This document shows positions 26,269 to 35,063 of a stretch of 64,000 nucleotides of DNA, piece after piece. Position numbers and translations under genes: made by a program. The DNA is taken from assembly GCA_009377605.1 (NCBI GenBank), contig WHTT01000001.1, positions 62,001 to 126,000 on the forward strand, given 5' to 3'. The first letter of the stretch is position 1. Each line of letters starts with the position of its first letter. This stretch comes from Luteitalea sp. Its GTDB lineage: Bacteria; Acidobacteriota; Vicinamibacteria; Vicinamibacterales; Vicinamibacteraceae. The notes under the pieces are model-generated. The model saw only the letters and a program-made list of their open reading frames with translations, was not told the DNA's origin and did not search any database.

Positions 26269-27428
26269 ACCATCGGCCACTTGAAGCCCGAACGTAACCC
26301 GATCTTCTTTCCGCTGTTCGCCGATGCGCGCGCAGCTTCGATGATCTCGAGCACGTGGAGCGCGTGCTCGACGGCAATCGACGGCTCGCGTCCCGTGAGC
26401 AAGGCTTCGGCGACGACTGTCGCACCTTGCTGCCACACGTACGAGCCGGGATCGGGCGCGAAGCGTTGTGGCTTTTCGTGATCGATCGTGGCGAGATCCA
26501 CGCCAAATGGCGCCCAGTCGTAGCCGACGAGGCCCATGTTCCCACGGGTGCCCCATACGGTAATGGTGTGGCCCTCTTGTCCCTGGCCGCCGTGACCGTA
26601 CGGATCGAAGTAATTGAAACCACACTGCACGTGGGAGATGAGGCCATCACCATGATCCATCAGCAGCATCGCATTGTCTTCGGCTTCGACGCGTATCTTT
26701 CCCTTGTTGTCGACCGTTCGCTCGGGGGTGACGATGGCGGTCATCGCCATCACAGCACGGGCAGGGCCCAGTAAGCCTGTCAGCGTGGCGAGATTGTAGA
26801 CGCCGAGATCGGGCAAGCTGCCGCCGCCCTTTTCATAGAAGAATGCCGACCACGTGGGCCCCAGATGACCATAGTGCGCATGCGCGCTGGAAACTCTCCC
26901 TAGCTTGCCCTCGCGGATGGTCGCCGCCATGAAGGCAAACTGCGGGCTGTTGACCACGGCGGGCGCGCCCCAGATGCGAAGCTTCCGGCTATGCGCGAGG
27001 TCCAACAGATCCTTGCCTTCCTCGTAGCTGTTGGCCAGTGGCTTTTCGCTCCAGACATGTTTGCTCGCAAGCAAGGCCAGCCTGTTGAGGCTGCCGTGTT
27101 CCTGCATATCGGTCAGGTTCACGAACAGATCGAACGGCGCGCCGGCCAACATTTCATCCACATGGGGATAGTGATTCGGAACGCGATACTCGGCGGCGCG
27201 ATGTTGCGCTCGCTCGTAGATGATGTCGCACGTGCTCACGAGCTCGACATGAGGCGACTTGGACAGATGTGGCAAATATTGTGATGAGACGCTCCCACAG
27301 CCGATGACCCCGACGCGTATGGCCCGGCGCTGAGCCGTGGCCACATCACTTATCGACGCGACCAAGAGGCTCACGCCGGCCATCGCGGTTCGCTGAAGAA
27401 ATTCCTGACGTGAGATGGGATCCACCAC
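26265..27428 (-). CDS. Gfo/Idh/MocA family oxidoreductase, exported
   Basis: A 387-residue NAD(P)-dependent oxidoreductase with an N-terminal leader (SRQEFLQRTAMAGVSLLVASI) that resembles a Tat signal with the second Arg replaced by Gln. The Rossmann motif VGVIGCGSVSSQYLPHL follows. The family EKP motif is present as WSEKPLA, and C-terminal substrate-binding residues lie in the block GGGSLPDLGVYNLATLTG. Substrates are usually sugars, inositols or their derivatives. The GTG start at 27428 has GGAGG 5 nt upstream. It lies 52 bases downstream of the GntP transporter on the same strand, suggesting a small uptake and catabolic unit for a sugar acid or polyol. Confidence 0.88.
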   Translation of the reverse strand: MVDPISRQEFLQRTAMAGVSLLVASISDVATAQRRAIRVGVIGCGSVSSQYLPHLSKSPHVELVSTCDIIYERAQHRAAEYRVPNHYPHVDEMLAGAPFDLFVNLTDMQEHGSLNRLALLASKHVWSEKPLANSYEEGKDLLDLAHSRKLRIWGAPAVVNSPQFAFMAATIREGKLGRVSSAHAHYGHLGPTWSAFFYEKGGGSLPDLGVYNLATLTGLLGPARAVMAMTAIVTPERTVDNKGKIRVEAEDNAMLLMDHGDGLISHVQCGFNYFDPYGHGGQGQEGHTITVWGTRGNMGLVGYDWAPFGVDLATIDHEKPQRFAPDPGSYVWQQGATVVAEALLTGREPSIAVEHALHVLEIIEAARASANSGKKIGLRSGFKWPMV

Positions 27429-27480
27429 GATGACCTCCGCTACCGTTGCTGCGACGCTTTTGCCGAGACTGGAGCAGGCG

Positions 27481-28833
27481 CTACGGTCGCAGCGGCACGA
27501 GCCAGCTCAGGACGACCACAATCAGAAAACCGACGGTGCCCGTAATCGCCGCCACCGGTGTCCACAGCCTGAAGGTATCGCGCTCCGAGAGACGCGCCAT
27601 GCGCGAGATCACCCAGAAGCCGCTGTCGTTCATCCACGACACCACCAGCGAGCCACCCGAGATGGCCAACGTGGCGTACACGGGATGTGGCAGGCCGCTC
27701 ATCCCTGACGCGTAAATACCCTGCAGTACGGAAGCGGTCGTGATCATGGCCACCGTGCTCGAGCCCTGCGCCACCTTGAGGAGGGCTGCCATCAGATACG
27801 CTAGCAGCAAGAGCGGCAAGTGCATCGCATCGGCGACATCCGCCAGGCTGGCGCCCGCGCCCGCCCGGGTGAGCATGGCCCCGTAGGCGCCGCCCGCCGC
27901 GGTGATCAGAATAATGGTGCCGGCGGTTGCCAGCGCGCCCTCTGAAAACGTGCCGAGGTCGCTCATCGTCATTCCACGCGTCCGCCGCGCCATGTCGAGC
28001 GCCAGGACAGCCGACAACAGCAGCGCCGTATTTGGATCACCGAGAAAGGCCACGAGCTCGGCGCCGGGGAATTGCAGCTCGAGCGTCGTGAGGATGGTGC
28101 GCGACGCGATCAGGACGACGGGCAAGACGACCGGGAGAAAGGCGTAGCCGGTCGAGGGCGCGCGGCTCAGGTCGGCCGCCGGCTCCGCGTCGACGGTGGC
28201 GTCGACCGTGGCGAGCGGATTCCCACCATCCCAGCGCCGATTGATCCAGTGGCCGTACGCCACGCCGGCCATCGATCCGCCCAGGGCGACCACTGATCCC
28301 ATGATGATGAGCAGGCCAAGGTCGACGCCCAATGTGGCGCCCATGGCGAGTGGCCCTGGCGTCGGCGGCACGAAGACATGTGTGGCGGCGCCGCCCGCCA
28401 GCGTTGCACAGAGATAGAGCGGATAGTTGTGGCCGGTGCGCCGGTACATCGCCCGGATGATGGGCGCCATGAGGAAGAACACGGTATCGAAGAAAACGGG
28501 CACCGACAGGACGTAGCCAGAGGCCCAGAGCGACATATGCGCCCGTCGCTCACCGGTCAGGCTCAGAAAGGCTTGGCTGATGCGCGCGGCGCCACCGCTG
28601 TGCTGGAGAGCAAAGCCGATGACAGACGCGAGAGCGATGACGATCCCGATGCGGCCGCACACGACACCGAACTCGGTCGCGGTGGCCGACGCCGCGTCGG
28701 CCAAGGGTACGCCGGGACTGAACAACGCAACGAACAGCGCGCCGAGGAACAAAGCGAGGACCGCATGCACCCGGAGGCGTGCGATCAGCAGGATGACGGC
28801 CAGCATCGAGCTGACCAAGACGACGAGTGGCAT
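27481..28833 (-). CDS. GntP-family gluconate:H+ symporter-like permease
   Basis: A 450-residue membrane protein with about 12 hydrophobic helices. Family-typical features are the N-terminal RLRVHAVLALFLGALFVAL, the motif VFVPPTPGPLAMGATLGVDLG in the middle and SWMNDSGFWVISRM near the C-terminus. GntP members import gluconate and related sugar acids with protons. With the Gfo/Idh/MocA gene directly downstream, uptake of an aldonate or lactone followed by oxidation is a reasonable inference. Confidence 0.9.
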   Translation of the reverse strand: MPLVVLVSSMLAVILLIARLRVHAVLALFLGALFVALFSPGVPLADAASATATEFGVVCGRIGIVIALASVIGFALQHSGGAARISQAFLSLTGERRAHMSLWASGYVLSVPVFFDTVFFLMAPIIRAMYRRTGHNYPLYLCATLAGGAATHVFVPPTPGPLAMGATLGVDLGLLIIMGSVVALGGSMAGVAYGHWINRRWDGGNPLATVDATVDAEPAADLSRAPSTGYAFLPVVLPVVLIASRTILTTLELQFPGAELVAFLGDPNTALLLSAVLALDMARRTRGMTMSDLGTFSEGALATAGTIILITAAGGAYGAMLTRAGAGASLADVADAMHLPLLLLAYLMAALLKVAQGSSTVAMITTASVLQGIYASGMSGLPHPVYATLAISGGSLVVSWMNDSGFWVISRMARLSERDTFRLWTPVAAITGTVGFLIVVVLSWLVPLRP

Positions 28834-28894
28834 GGACGAGCGTGATTGTAACTGACGTGAGGTCCCTGACGCTTATCGTTCTGAGCTCTGAATC

Positions 28895-30190
28895 CTACTC
28901 GTAACGCAGCGCTTCGACGGGGTCGAGGTGCGCCGCTGTCCGCGCAGGGTAGACGCCAAAAACCAAGCCGACGACGAGCGACACGAAGAAGGCGAGCAGC
29001 ACGGAGGTTGGCGTGATGATGGTGGTCCAGCCCGCGAAATAGGCGACGAGCTCCGAGAGGCCAAAACCGACGAGGACGCCGATCAGGCCGCCGGCGCAGG
29101 AGATGATCGTCGCCTCCATGAGGAACTGCCGGACAATCTCGCTGCGGCGTGCGCCCACGGCGCGCCGGACGCCAATCTCACGGGTGCGCTCGAGCACACT
29201 GGCGAGCATGATGTTCATGATGCCGATGCCGCCCACGAGCAACGAGATCGAGGCAATGGCCACCATGACCATCTCGAAGATGCGGCGGGTGCGCTGCTGC
29301 TCGGCCAGGAGCTGTGCCGGCACGTAGACGGAGAAGTCGCCTGCGCCTTTGTGCGAGTCGTTCAGGAGGCCACGCACGATGCCGGCCGCCCGCGGGCTCT
29401 GTTCTGGCGATTGGAGCTGCACGTAGATGGCGTCAATCTCGTCGCGAATCCGGGTCTTGTTGTCCTCGAGGCGGAGCATAGCTCCTGCAAGCGGCACGTA
29501 AATGAGGTTGTTTCTATCCTCTGACGGTAAGCCCGCGACCTCGCCTGGAGCGCTGAGCTGCGGTCCGGCGACCCCGATCACGCGGAACCACTGTTCGTGG
29601 ATCTTCACGAATTGGCCAAGCGCAGAGCGGCTGCCGAAGAGGTCGCTCGCAACCGCCTCGCCGAGCACGCAGACTGGCGAGGCGCGCGTCGCTTCATCCT
29701 CGTCGAAGAAGCGCCCCGATGCCATGCGGAGGTTGCTGATACGCCGATACACGGGAAGCACGCCATACACGGTAGGTGTCTCGCGCCCTGGCCTGGGCAA
29801 CACGGTGGATGGCGTGAACCGTTTGCGTGGCGAGATTGCCGTAACCCCTGCGAGGTTTGCGTCGATCAGTCTCACATCGCGAAATGTGAGCCCGGGCGAG
29901 ATCTGACGCACTTGGATGAACTCTTCCTGGTCGGCGGCCTCCCGCGCCTCGACGATGAGGTTGCGTACGCCGAGGTTCTCGATGAACTCGAGGACATGCT
30001 GCTGCGCACCGGCACCGATCGAGAGCATCGACACGACGGCGGCGACGCCGCAGATCATGCCGAGCATCGTGAGCAGCGAGCGCAGCTTGTGGAGACGCAG
30101 GTTCTCGAGACCAAGACGCAAATCGGGCACGAGGCGCGTGAGCCCTGTGGTGCGCGATTTATCGACCGGTGTGGCTCGGTCGCTCATCAT
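28895..30190 (-). CDS. FtsX/MacB-type ABC transporter permease without ATPase domain
   Basis: A 431-residue permease with one transmembrane helix near the N-terminus (about residues 36-62), a periplasmic MacB core domain, and three C-terminal helices (near 290-315, 340-365 and 385-410) ending in VYPARTAAHLDPVEALRYE. This is the MacB/FtsX fold that extrudes substrates from the periplasm through an adaptor and TolC in related systems. No N-terminal or adjacent ATP-binding domain is present. The start overlaps the upstream adaptor stop by 4 nt (ATGA), so it is translationally coupled as the last gene of a four-gene operon. Confidence 0.9.
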   Translation of the reverse strand: MMSDRATPVDKSRTTGLTRLVPDLRLGLENLRLHKLRSLLTMLGMICGVAAVVSMLSIGAGAQQHVLEFIENLGVRNLIVEAREAADQEEFIQVRQISPGLTFRDVRLIDANLAGVTAISPRKRFTPSTVLPRPGRETPTVYGVLPVYRRISNLRMASGRFFDEDEATRASPVCVLGEAVASDLFGSRSALGQFVKIHEQWFRVIGVAGPQLSAPGEVAGLPSEDRNNLIYVPLAGAMLRLEDNKTRIRDEIDAIYVQLQSPEQSPRAAGIVRGLLNDSHKGAGDFSVYVPAQLLAEQQRTRRIFEMVMVAIASISLLVGGIGIMNIMLASVLERTREIGVRRAVGARRSEIVRQFLMEATIISCAGGLIGVLVGFGLSELVAYFAGWTTIITPTSVLLAFFVSLVVGLVFGVYPARTAAHLDPVEALRYE

Positions 30191-31503
30191 GTCCCCAGGG
30201 GCGCGGTGGGAGTGGATGGGGTGGGACTGTTTCGCGATGCGGGGGCCTCCTCGGGATTGACCAACGCGACCTCCAGGCCCTCCTCTAGCCCCTCCAGCAC
30301 AGCCCGCGTCTCCGTACGGCGCACGACCTTCACCTCATGCGCCTCGAAGCCACGAGCGTTGCGTACGTAGACCACAGAAGCACCTCGTTGATCGAAGACT
30401 GCCTGGCGCGGGACGTGTACCACGTCTTCGAGCGGCGCAGCCGCGACCTCCACACGGAGCGTTTGCCCGGGCTTCAGCGCGGTGTGCTCTCCTTCGAGCT
30501 CGAGCGTGACGTCGAACTCACGCGCGGTGCCGGCGTTCCACCACTTACCGCGGCTTGCGACCGCGCCAACGGTCTTCACGTGCGCCCGATACGCCCGTCC
30601 GCCGCGGCTGTCGATGGAGACCTTGGCGCGCTGCTTGGGCGCCAAGGTCGCGCCAACCGACTCTGGCGCCTTGGCGAGAACCTCGAGCTGCGTCACATCG
30701 AGCAGCTCCGCGATCGGACGGCCCGGCGAGGCCATGTCGCCCTCCGCGTACTCAGGCAGGACAATGCCCGGGTAGAAAATGCCACCGGCGGCGTCCCGAT
30801 TCGCGAGCACCGACAGGACCCCATCGAACGGGGCGACGATCGTCATTTGCGCGATGTTGCGCTCAGCCTCCTTGATGGCGATGAGCGCTTTGTTGCGCTT
30901 CTCACGTGCGACATCGAGCGCCGCGCGGCTCGTAGTCGAGCGCTCACGGACATTCCGTTCGAGCTCTTCCAGCTTGCGGCCCGCCTCTTCGAGAGTGAGC
31001 TCGTTCTTGCGCGCCTCGACCTTGCCAACGAGCTCGTTCCCGCGGATATCCAGCTCCGCCGCCCGGACGTCGTAGCGCGCGCTCAACAAATCGACCTCGT
31101 CCTTTGCCGCTTGCACGGCGTTGTCCGCCTCCAGCTTGTCGATTTCATACTCCGCTTCACGCAGCTGCGATTGCGCCTGCCCCAACTGATACTCCTGGTC
31201 GGCGGTATCGAAGCTCAGTACGAGGTCTCCCTTCTGCACTGCAGTGCCCGTTGGCAGCAGCGATAGGATCCGCATCGTTCCCGGAACGGGAGGCGCCTGG
31301 ATCATCGTCGACTTGGTCGTACGGAGCTCGCCCTTCAGGTGCACGGTTTGATCGAGCGAGCTTCGCTCGGCAGGCGCGAACGGGATCTCGGTGCTGCGCG
31401 AGCGGAGCTTCCCAAGCCCGGCGGTGACGGCGCTCGCGACGACGACCAAGCCTGCGGTTCCCGCCAGCAGCCACACGAGGCGTTGTCGCCGTCTCGGGCT
31501 CAT
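30187..31503 (-). CDS. Periplasmic adaptor (membrane fusion) protein, third in operon
   Basis: A 438-residue HlyD/MacA-type adaptor with an N-terminal transmembrane anchor (LVWLLAGTAGLVVVASAVTAG) and a first barrel-sandwich half around GTMRILSLLPTGTAVQKGDLVLSFD. A long coiled-coil hairpin covers roughly residues 105-215. The second half follows at MTIVAPFDGVLSVLANRD, then a beta-barrel and membrane-proximal domain. Such proteins link an inner-membrane pump to an outer-membrane duct. It overlaps both neighbours by 4 nt. A single chain of this family normally suffices as a hexamer; here three different paralogues are co-encoded. Confidence 0.88.
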   Translation of the reverse strand: MSPRRRQRLVWLLAGTAGLVVVASAVTAGLGKLRSRSTEIPFAPAERSSLDQTVHLKGELRTTKSTMIQAPPVPGTMRILSLLPTGTAVQKGDLVLSFDTADQEYQLGQAQSQLREAEYEIDKLEADNAVQAAKDEVDLLSARYDVRAAELDIRGNELVGKVEARKNELTLEEAGRKLEELERNVRERSTTSRAALDVAREKRNKALIAIKEAERNIAQMTIVAPFDGVLSVLANRDAAGGIFYPGIVLPEYAEGDMASPGRPIAELLDVTQLEVLAKAPESVGATLAPKQRAKVSIDSRGGRAYRAHVKTVGAVASRGKWWNAGTAREFDVTLELEGEHTALKPGQTLRVEVAAAPLEDVVHVPRQAVFDQRGASVVYVRNARGFEAHEVKVVRRTETRAVLEGLEEGLEVALVNPEEAPASRNSPTPSTPTAPLGT

Positions 31504-32771
31504 TGGCCCCCTCCTGTTCCGCTGTTCTGGTCAGGTGCTCGTAGCGCGACGCGTTCTCCTGCCGATACGCCGGAGGCGATCGCGACGATTTCCTGGCCGC
31601 GCCGTGCGACGCGTACGTGACGCCTGACGAATCCGTCGGACGTTTGCACGTAGACCGTCGGTTGGCCGTCGCGCTGGAAGAGCGCGTCGGTCGGGATGAT
31701 CAGCGCCTTGGGCGCGCGGTCGATGATCAGGCGCGCGGTCGCCGACATGCCGGGCCGCAACCGAGGGTCCACCTTCTCGAGCAGGATCGTGACGTCGAAC
31801 CGTCGCGGCGGCGGCCAGGTGCCCGTGATCTCCGGCTTCGCAAGCGTGCTGAGCTGGCTAATGCGTCCCGGAAGCTCTACGCCGGGCAATGCCTCGACCC
31901 GGACCATCGCCCGCAGGCCCTCGGAGAGACGGCTGCGATCACTCTCGTCGATGCGCGCCAACACCGTGACCTCGGAGAGATCCGGCAAGGTGACGATGGC
32001 CGCGCCTGACCAGGCACTGTCACCAGGACGGAACTCGCGCGCACCACCGCTGCCGGGGCTGGAAGCGCGATAGTTCGGCTGGATGGAGACGATGCCATCG
32101 GTCGGCGCACGCAGCGTCAGGGCAGAGAGATTGTGCTCCGCCAGGGAGACATCCGCTTCGACCTTCGTTTGCTTTTGCTGCAGCGCCTTGACGTCGGCCT
32201 CGGTTGTCGCGTGATCGGATTCGACGCTCACCGTGGCCTCATCTAACAGCTGTTCGGCGTCCGCCAGCTTCAGCTTGTTCTGCTCGCTCTCGATCCGTGA
32301 CAGGACGTCGCTCGTCTCGACGTCGAGGCGCGACCGCTCGACGTTGTAGTTGGCGCCGAGCTGCGTGGTCAAGCTCTCCTCCTCGGCGATGCTACCCTGC
32401 GCGCGGGCCCTCTCGATCTCCGCACGCGCTTGCTTCAGCTCCGAGCGTTTTTCATCGAGCGTACGCCGGACGGTGCTGACGTCGAACTCCACGACAACAT
32501 CGCCTTTCTTGACCGGACTGCCGTTGGGCGCAAGCTTGATGATTTGGAGCTCGCCGGCTCGGGATGGCGCGTTCAGCACGAGAGACCGGATCGGCGAAAT
32601 CTCGCCCCTGAGTGTCATGCGATCCGCGAACTCACCCCGCTTCACTTCCGCGGTCGGGACAGTGGCGCGAATGACGTCGGCAGACGAGCTGCTGCATCGC
32701 GCTGAAGCAACCGCGATCAGACTCCCGACCGCGAGGATGCCTAGACATCTGCGTGGCCAACGCCGCCTCAC
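31500..32771 (-). CDS. Periplasmic adaptor (membrane fusion) protein, second in operon
   Basis: A 423-residue HlyD/MacA-type adaptor with an N-terminal hydrophobic leader (CLGILAVGSLIAVASA) and lipoyl-like halves around AGELQIIKLAPNGSPVKKGDVVVEFD and LTLRAPTDGIVSIQPN. A coiled coil of about 100 residues separates them, followed by barrel and membrane-proximal domains. A Cys after ASAR could be a weak lipobox, but the -1 Arg makes lipidation doubtful. It overlaps the upstream and downstream adaptors by 4 nt each. It is a distant paralogue of the neighbouring adaptors, not a recent copy. Confidence 0.88.
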   Translation of the reverse strand: MRRRWPRRCLGILAVGSLIAVASARCSSSSADVIRATVPTAEVKRGEFADRMTLRGEISPIRSLVLNAPSRAGELQIIKLAPNGSPVKKGDVVVEFDVSTVRRTLDEKRSELKQARAEIERARAQGSIAEEESLTTQLGANYNVERSRLDVETSDVLSRIESEQNKLKLADAEQLLDEATVSVESDHATTEADVKALQQKQTKVEADVSLAEHNLSALTLRAPTDGIVSIQPNYRASSPGSGGAREFRPGDSAWSGAAIVTLPDLSEVTVLARIDESDRSRLSEGLRAMVRVEALPGVELPGRISQLSTLAKPEITGTWPPPRRFDVTILLEKVDPRLRPGMSATARLIIDRAPKALIIPTDALFQRDGQPTVYVQTSDGFVRRHVRVARRGQEIVAIASGVSAGERVALRAPDQNSGTGGGQ

Positions 32772-34033
32772 TCCGATGCTCCTTCGCTGGGCGGCGTCAT
32801 CACCACCCTATCGTCGGCCGTGACACCCTCGCCAATCACGGCTTCCATGTCAGTCAATGCCGTCACCTCGACCGGACGCCAGTCGATGGCCCCCTCGCCG
32901 GTTGCCACCGCGATCTCGTAGCCCGCCGATCCTGCTCGCCGAATCGCGCTGCGCGGGACGCTCAGGGCTTGCCGCCAGCGTGCAACCTCGACATCGACCG
33001 CTGCAGAGAGATCTGGAGCCACGCGCCGATCTGGCTGATCGAGTGCGAACACGGCCACGTACGATCGCACGGCTGTCGAGAGCGTGCTGGTCAGGCCGAC
33101 CGGTGCGAGGCGCTCCAGCCGTCCCGGATATGTATGGCCTGGGAACGCATCGAGCTCGATCCGGGCCGCGAGCCCCCTGCGCAAGCCCGGGAGGTCGCCC
33201 TGATTCACCCTCACGCGGACACGCATCTGCTTGGGATTGACGACCTGCATCACCGGTCGTCCGGGCCACATCTCGTCACCCTCCTGGATGTCGCTCATTC
33301 CACCGCCTCGCCAGTTGGTCTTGAGCACCACGAGGCCGTCCATCGGGGACGCCACAATCATGCGCTCGGCGTTCTCTTCGGCCTGGCGAAACTCCGCCGT
33401 GGCCCGATCGCGCTGGACCTCCAGCATCTTCAGCTCCGCCTGCGCCGCTTGGCGCTTCAAGGCAAGGCTTTCCTGCAGCTGCTCATGGCGCGCTTGGGCG
33501 GCTTCGAACGCGTTCGTATTCTTCTCGATCTCGATGACCGGCAGCATCTCGTTCTTGAGCGTCTCGAGCCGAGCCGTCTCCGCCGCGTTCTTGGCGTTTT
33601 CCAGCTCGGTCAGGTCCTTCGCTCGCAGCTCCGCCTGCTCCGCCTTCTTCTTCTCGATTTGCGCGACCAGATCCTGCCATTCCGCCCGCTTCTCGAGCGC
33701 CGCATTGATCTGCTCCTGACGATCGAACTCGACGAGAATGTCCCCAGGCTCGACACGCGCGCCATTGGCCATCAGACGTGTGATGACGAGGCCACCGCTT
33801 TGCGCACCCGAGAGCCGTGGTGTTGCGATGGGCGTGGACTCCACCGCTTCGACGAGCCCGTGCAGGCGAACCGTCTGGACGACATCTTTGCGTGTCACGA
33901 CACTGGTCCTGCCGCCATGCCCGCCAGCGGCCGGCTCCACGGCGCGCGCGCCGGAACATCCAGCCGCGAGGGCGGTAATAACTGCAGAGCTAAGAAACGA
34001 TCTGGCTGTGCGAAAGCGGACAGTCATAGCCAC
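32768..34033 (-). CDS. Periplasmic adaptor lipoprotein, first in operon
   Basis: A 421-residue HlyD/MacA-type adaptor. The N-terminus has a lipoprotein signal with lipobox ALAAGC near residue 25, so the mature protein is probably lipid-anchored. The barrel-sandwich halves are at GGLVITRLMANGARVEPGDILVEFD and MIVASPMDGLVVLKTN, with a predicted coiled-coil hairpin of about 120 residues between, rich in Lys/Glu/Ala/Gln. As the first gene it has the whole 34034-34291 gap for its promoter. The 3' end overlaps the next adaptor by 4 nt. In ADOP and MacAB systems a single adaptor is usual. Confidence 0.88.
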   Translation of the reverse strand: MAMTVRFRTARSFLSSAVITALAAGCSGARAVEPAAGGHGGRTSVVTRKDVVQTVRLHGLVEAVESTPIATPRLSGAQSGGLVITRLMANGARVEPGDILVEFDRQEQINAALEKRAEWQDLVAQIEKKKAEQAELRAKDLTELENAKNAAETARLETLKNEMLPVIEIEKNTNAFEAAQARHEQLQESLALKRQAAQAELKMLEVQRDRATAEFRQAEENAERMIVASPMDGLVVLKTNWRGGGMSDIQEGDEMWPGRPVMQVVNPKQMRVRVRVNQGDLPGLRRGLAARIELDAFPGHTYPGRLERLAPVGLTSTLSTAVRSYVAVFALDQPDRRVAPDLSAAVDVEVARWRQALSVPRSAIRRAGSAGYEIAVATGEGAIDWRPVEVTALTDMEAVIGEGVTADDRVVMTPPSEGASE

Positions 34034-34291
34034 CTACTGCGTTCCAACGCCATAACAACGAGACATGGCGTCGAGCAGATACACCCACTCATCCGAGGGG
34101 TTCTGTTCCCCCCGGGGGGATCCGCGCGAACTGAGGGAGAACAAGGGGCAAGCCCTTGGCTGATTAGACACCGGAGCTTGCGTCTTAGACGACCGAAGGC
34201 AGGTGATGGTTGGGTTTGCTCGGGAGCCGCTCCGCCCTCTTTGGCGGCAGTTTTCCTGGCTGTTACGACGCGGTCTCCACTGTGCCGTCCG
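34034..34291. other. Intergenic region upstream of the adaptor operon
   Basis: This 258-bp divergent/convergent gap contains a ccccccgggggg-centred palindrome (about 34108-34121), a small caagggg...cccttg stem (about 34141-34162) and a gccgctccgccc...gggcggc-like stretch. It must hold the promoter of the four-gene operon. No gene is seen and no clear -35/-10 pair can be assigned. Confidence 0.45.
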
Positions 34292-34900
34292 TTACAAGCC
34301 CTGAAGGCTTCCGGCGCGGCCTCGAGGCGGCCGTAGCGCGCTGTGCCGGAAGCAGGTGATCACATGGTCATTGACCAGACCGACCGCCTGCATGAACGCA
34401 TAGCAGATCGTCGAGCCCACGAACGAGCACCCTCGCTGCCGGAGGTCACGACTGAGTGCATCTGATTCCGACGTTTGCGCCGGAATGTCCGCCAGCGAGC
34501 GCCAGCGGTTGACGCGCGGCCGACCGTCCACGAAGCGCCACAGATACGCATCGAAGCTACCGAGCTCCTCGATAATTGTCAAAACGACGCCCGCGTTCTT
34601 GATGGCGGCTTCGATCTTGAGGCGGTTCCGCACGATACCCGCGTCGCGCAGCAAGGCGGCCTGTTTACGCCGCTTGTACGACGCCACCGTCGCAATATCG
34701 AAGTTGTCGAACGCAGCCTTGTAGGCCTGGCGCTTGCGCAGAATCGTGATCCAGCTCAGGCCGGCCTGCGCACCTTCTAGCACCAGCATCTCGAACAGGT
34801 GGCGGTCGTCGTGTTGAGGCACACCCCACTCGGTGTCGTGATAGGCGATGTAGAGGGGGTCGGTGCCCGCCCAAGGGCAGCGCGCGACAGACTTCATCAT
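34292..34900 (-). CDS. tag: DNA-3-methyladenine glycosylase I
   Basis: A 202-residue base-excision repair enzyme that removes 3-methyladenine. Tag motifs are clear: the N-terminal zinc Cys in RCPWAG, the block YHDTEWGVPQHDDRHLFEML, then EGAQAGLSWITILRKR, and the C-terminal SFVGSTICYAFMQAVGLVNDHVITCFRH with the remaining zinc ligands (C and H). Start codons at 34900 and 34897 are adjacent; either is possible. The last 15 residues (after CFRHS) are not family-like and are encoded by a GC-rich palindromic repeat that also provides the TAA. Confidence 0.92.
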   Translation of the reverse strand: MMKSVARCPWAGTDPLYIAYHDTEWGVPQHDDRHLFEMLVLEGAQAGLSWITILRKRQAYKAAFDNFDIATVASYKRRKQAALLRDAGIVRNRLKIEAAIKNAGVVLTIIEELGSFDAYLWRFVDGRPRVNRWRSLADIPAQTSESDALSRDLRQRGCSFVGSTICYAFMQAVGLVNDHVITCFRHSALRPPRGRAGSLQGL

Positions 34901-34920
34901 CTCAGAGGATAGCCCAATAC

Positions 34921-35023
34921 GTAGGTAGGGCCGCCTCGCCGAGGCGGCCGTGACGGCGCGTTCACGCCTTCGCGCTTCGCGCTACGGCGGACGAGTCGGC
35001 GAACGCGCCCTACCATCCGACCC
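34921..35023. repeat. GC-rich REP-like palindromes upstream of the GH13 gene
   Basis: The segment holds gtagggccgcctcgccgaggcggcc, a cttcgcgcttcgcgc stem and a tcggcgaacgcgccctacc end. The ends are inverted relative to one another (GGTAGGG...CCCTACC). The sub-motif gtagggcgcgttcgccga also occurs at about 2098-2118, upstream of pgi. It is a dispersed palindromic family. Confidence 0.7.
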
Positions 35024-35063
35024 TGACCCCTGCCCCTGAGCCCTGATTCTTGTGTTACCCTAA

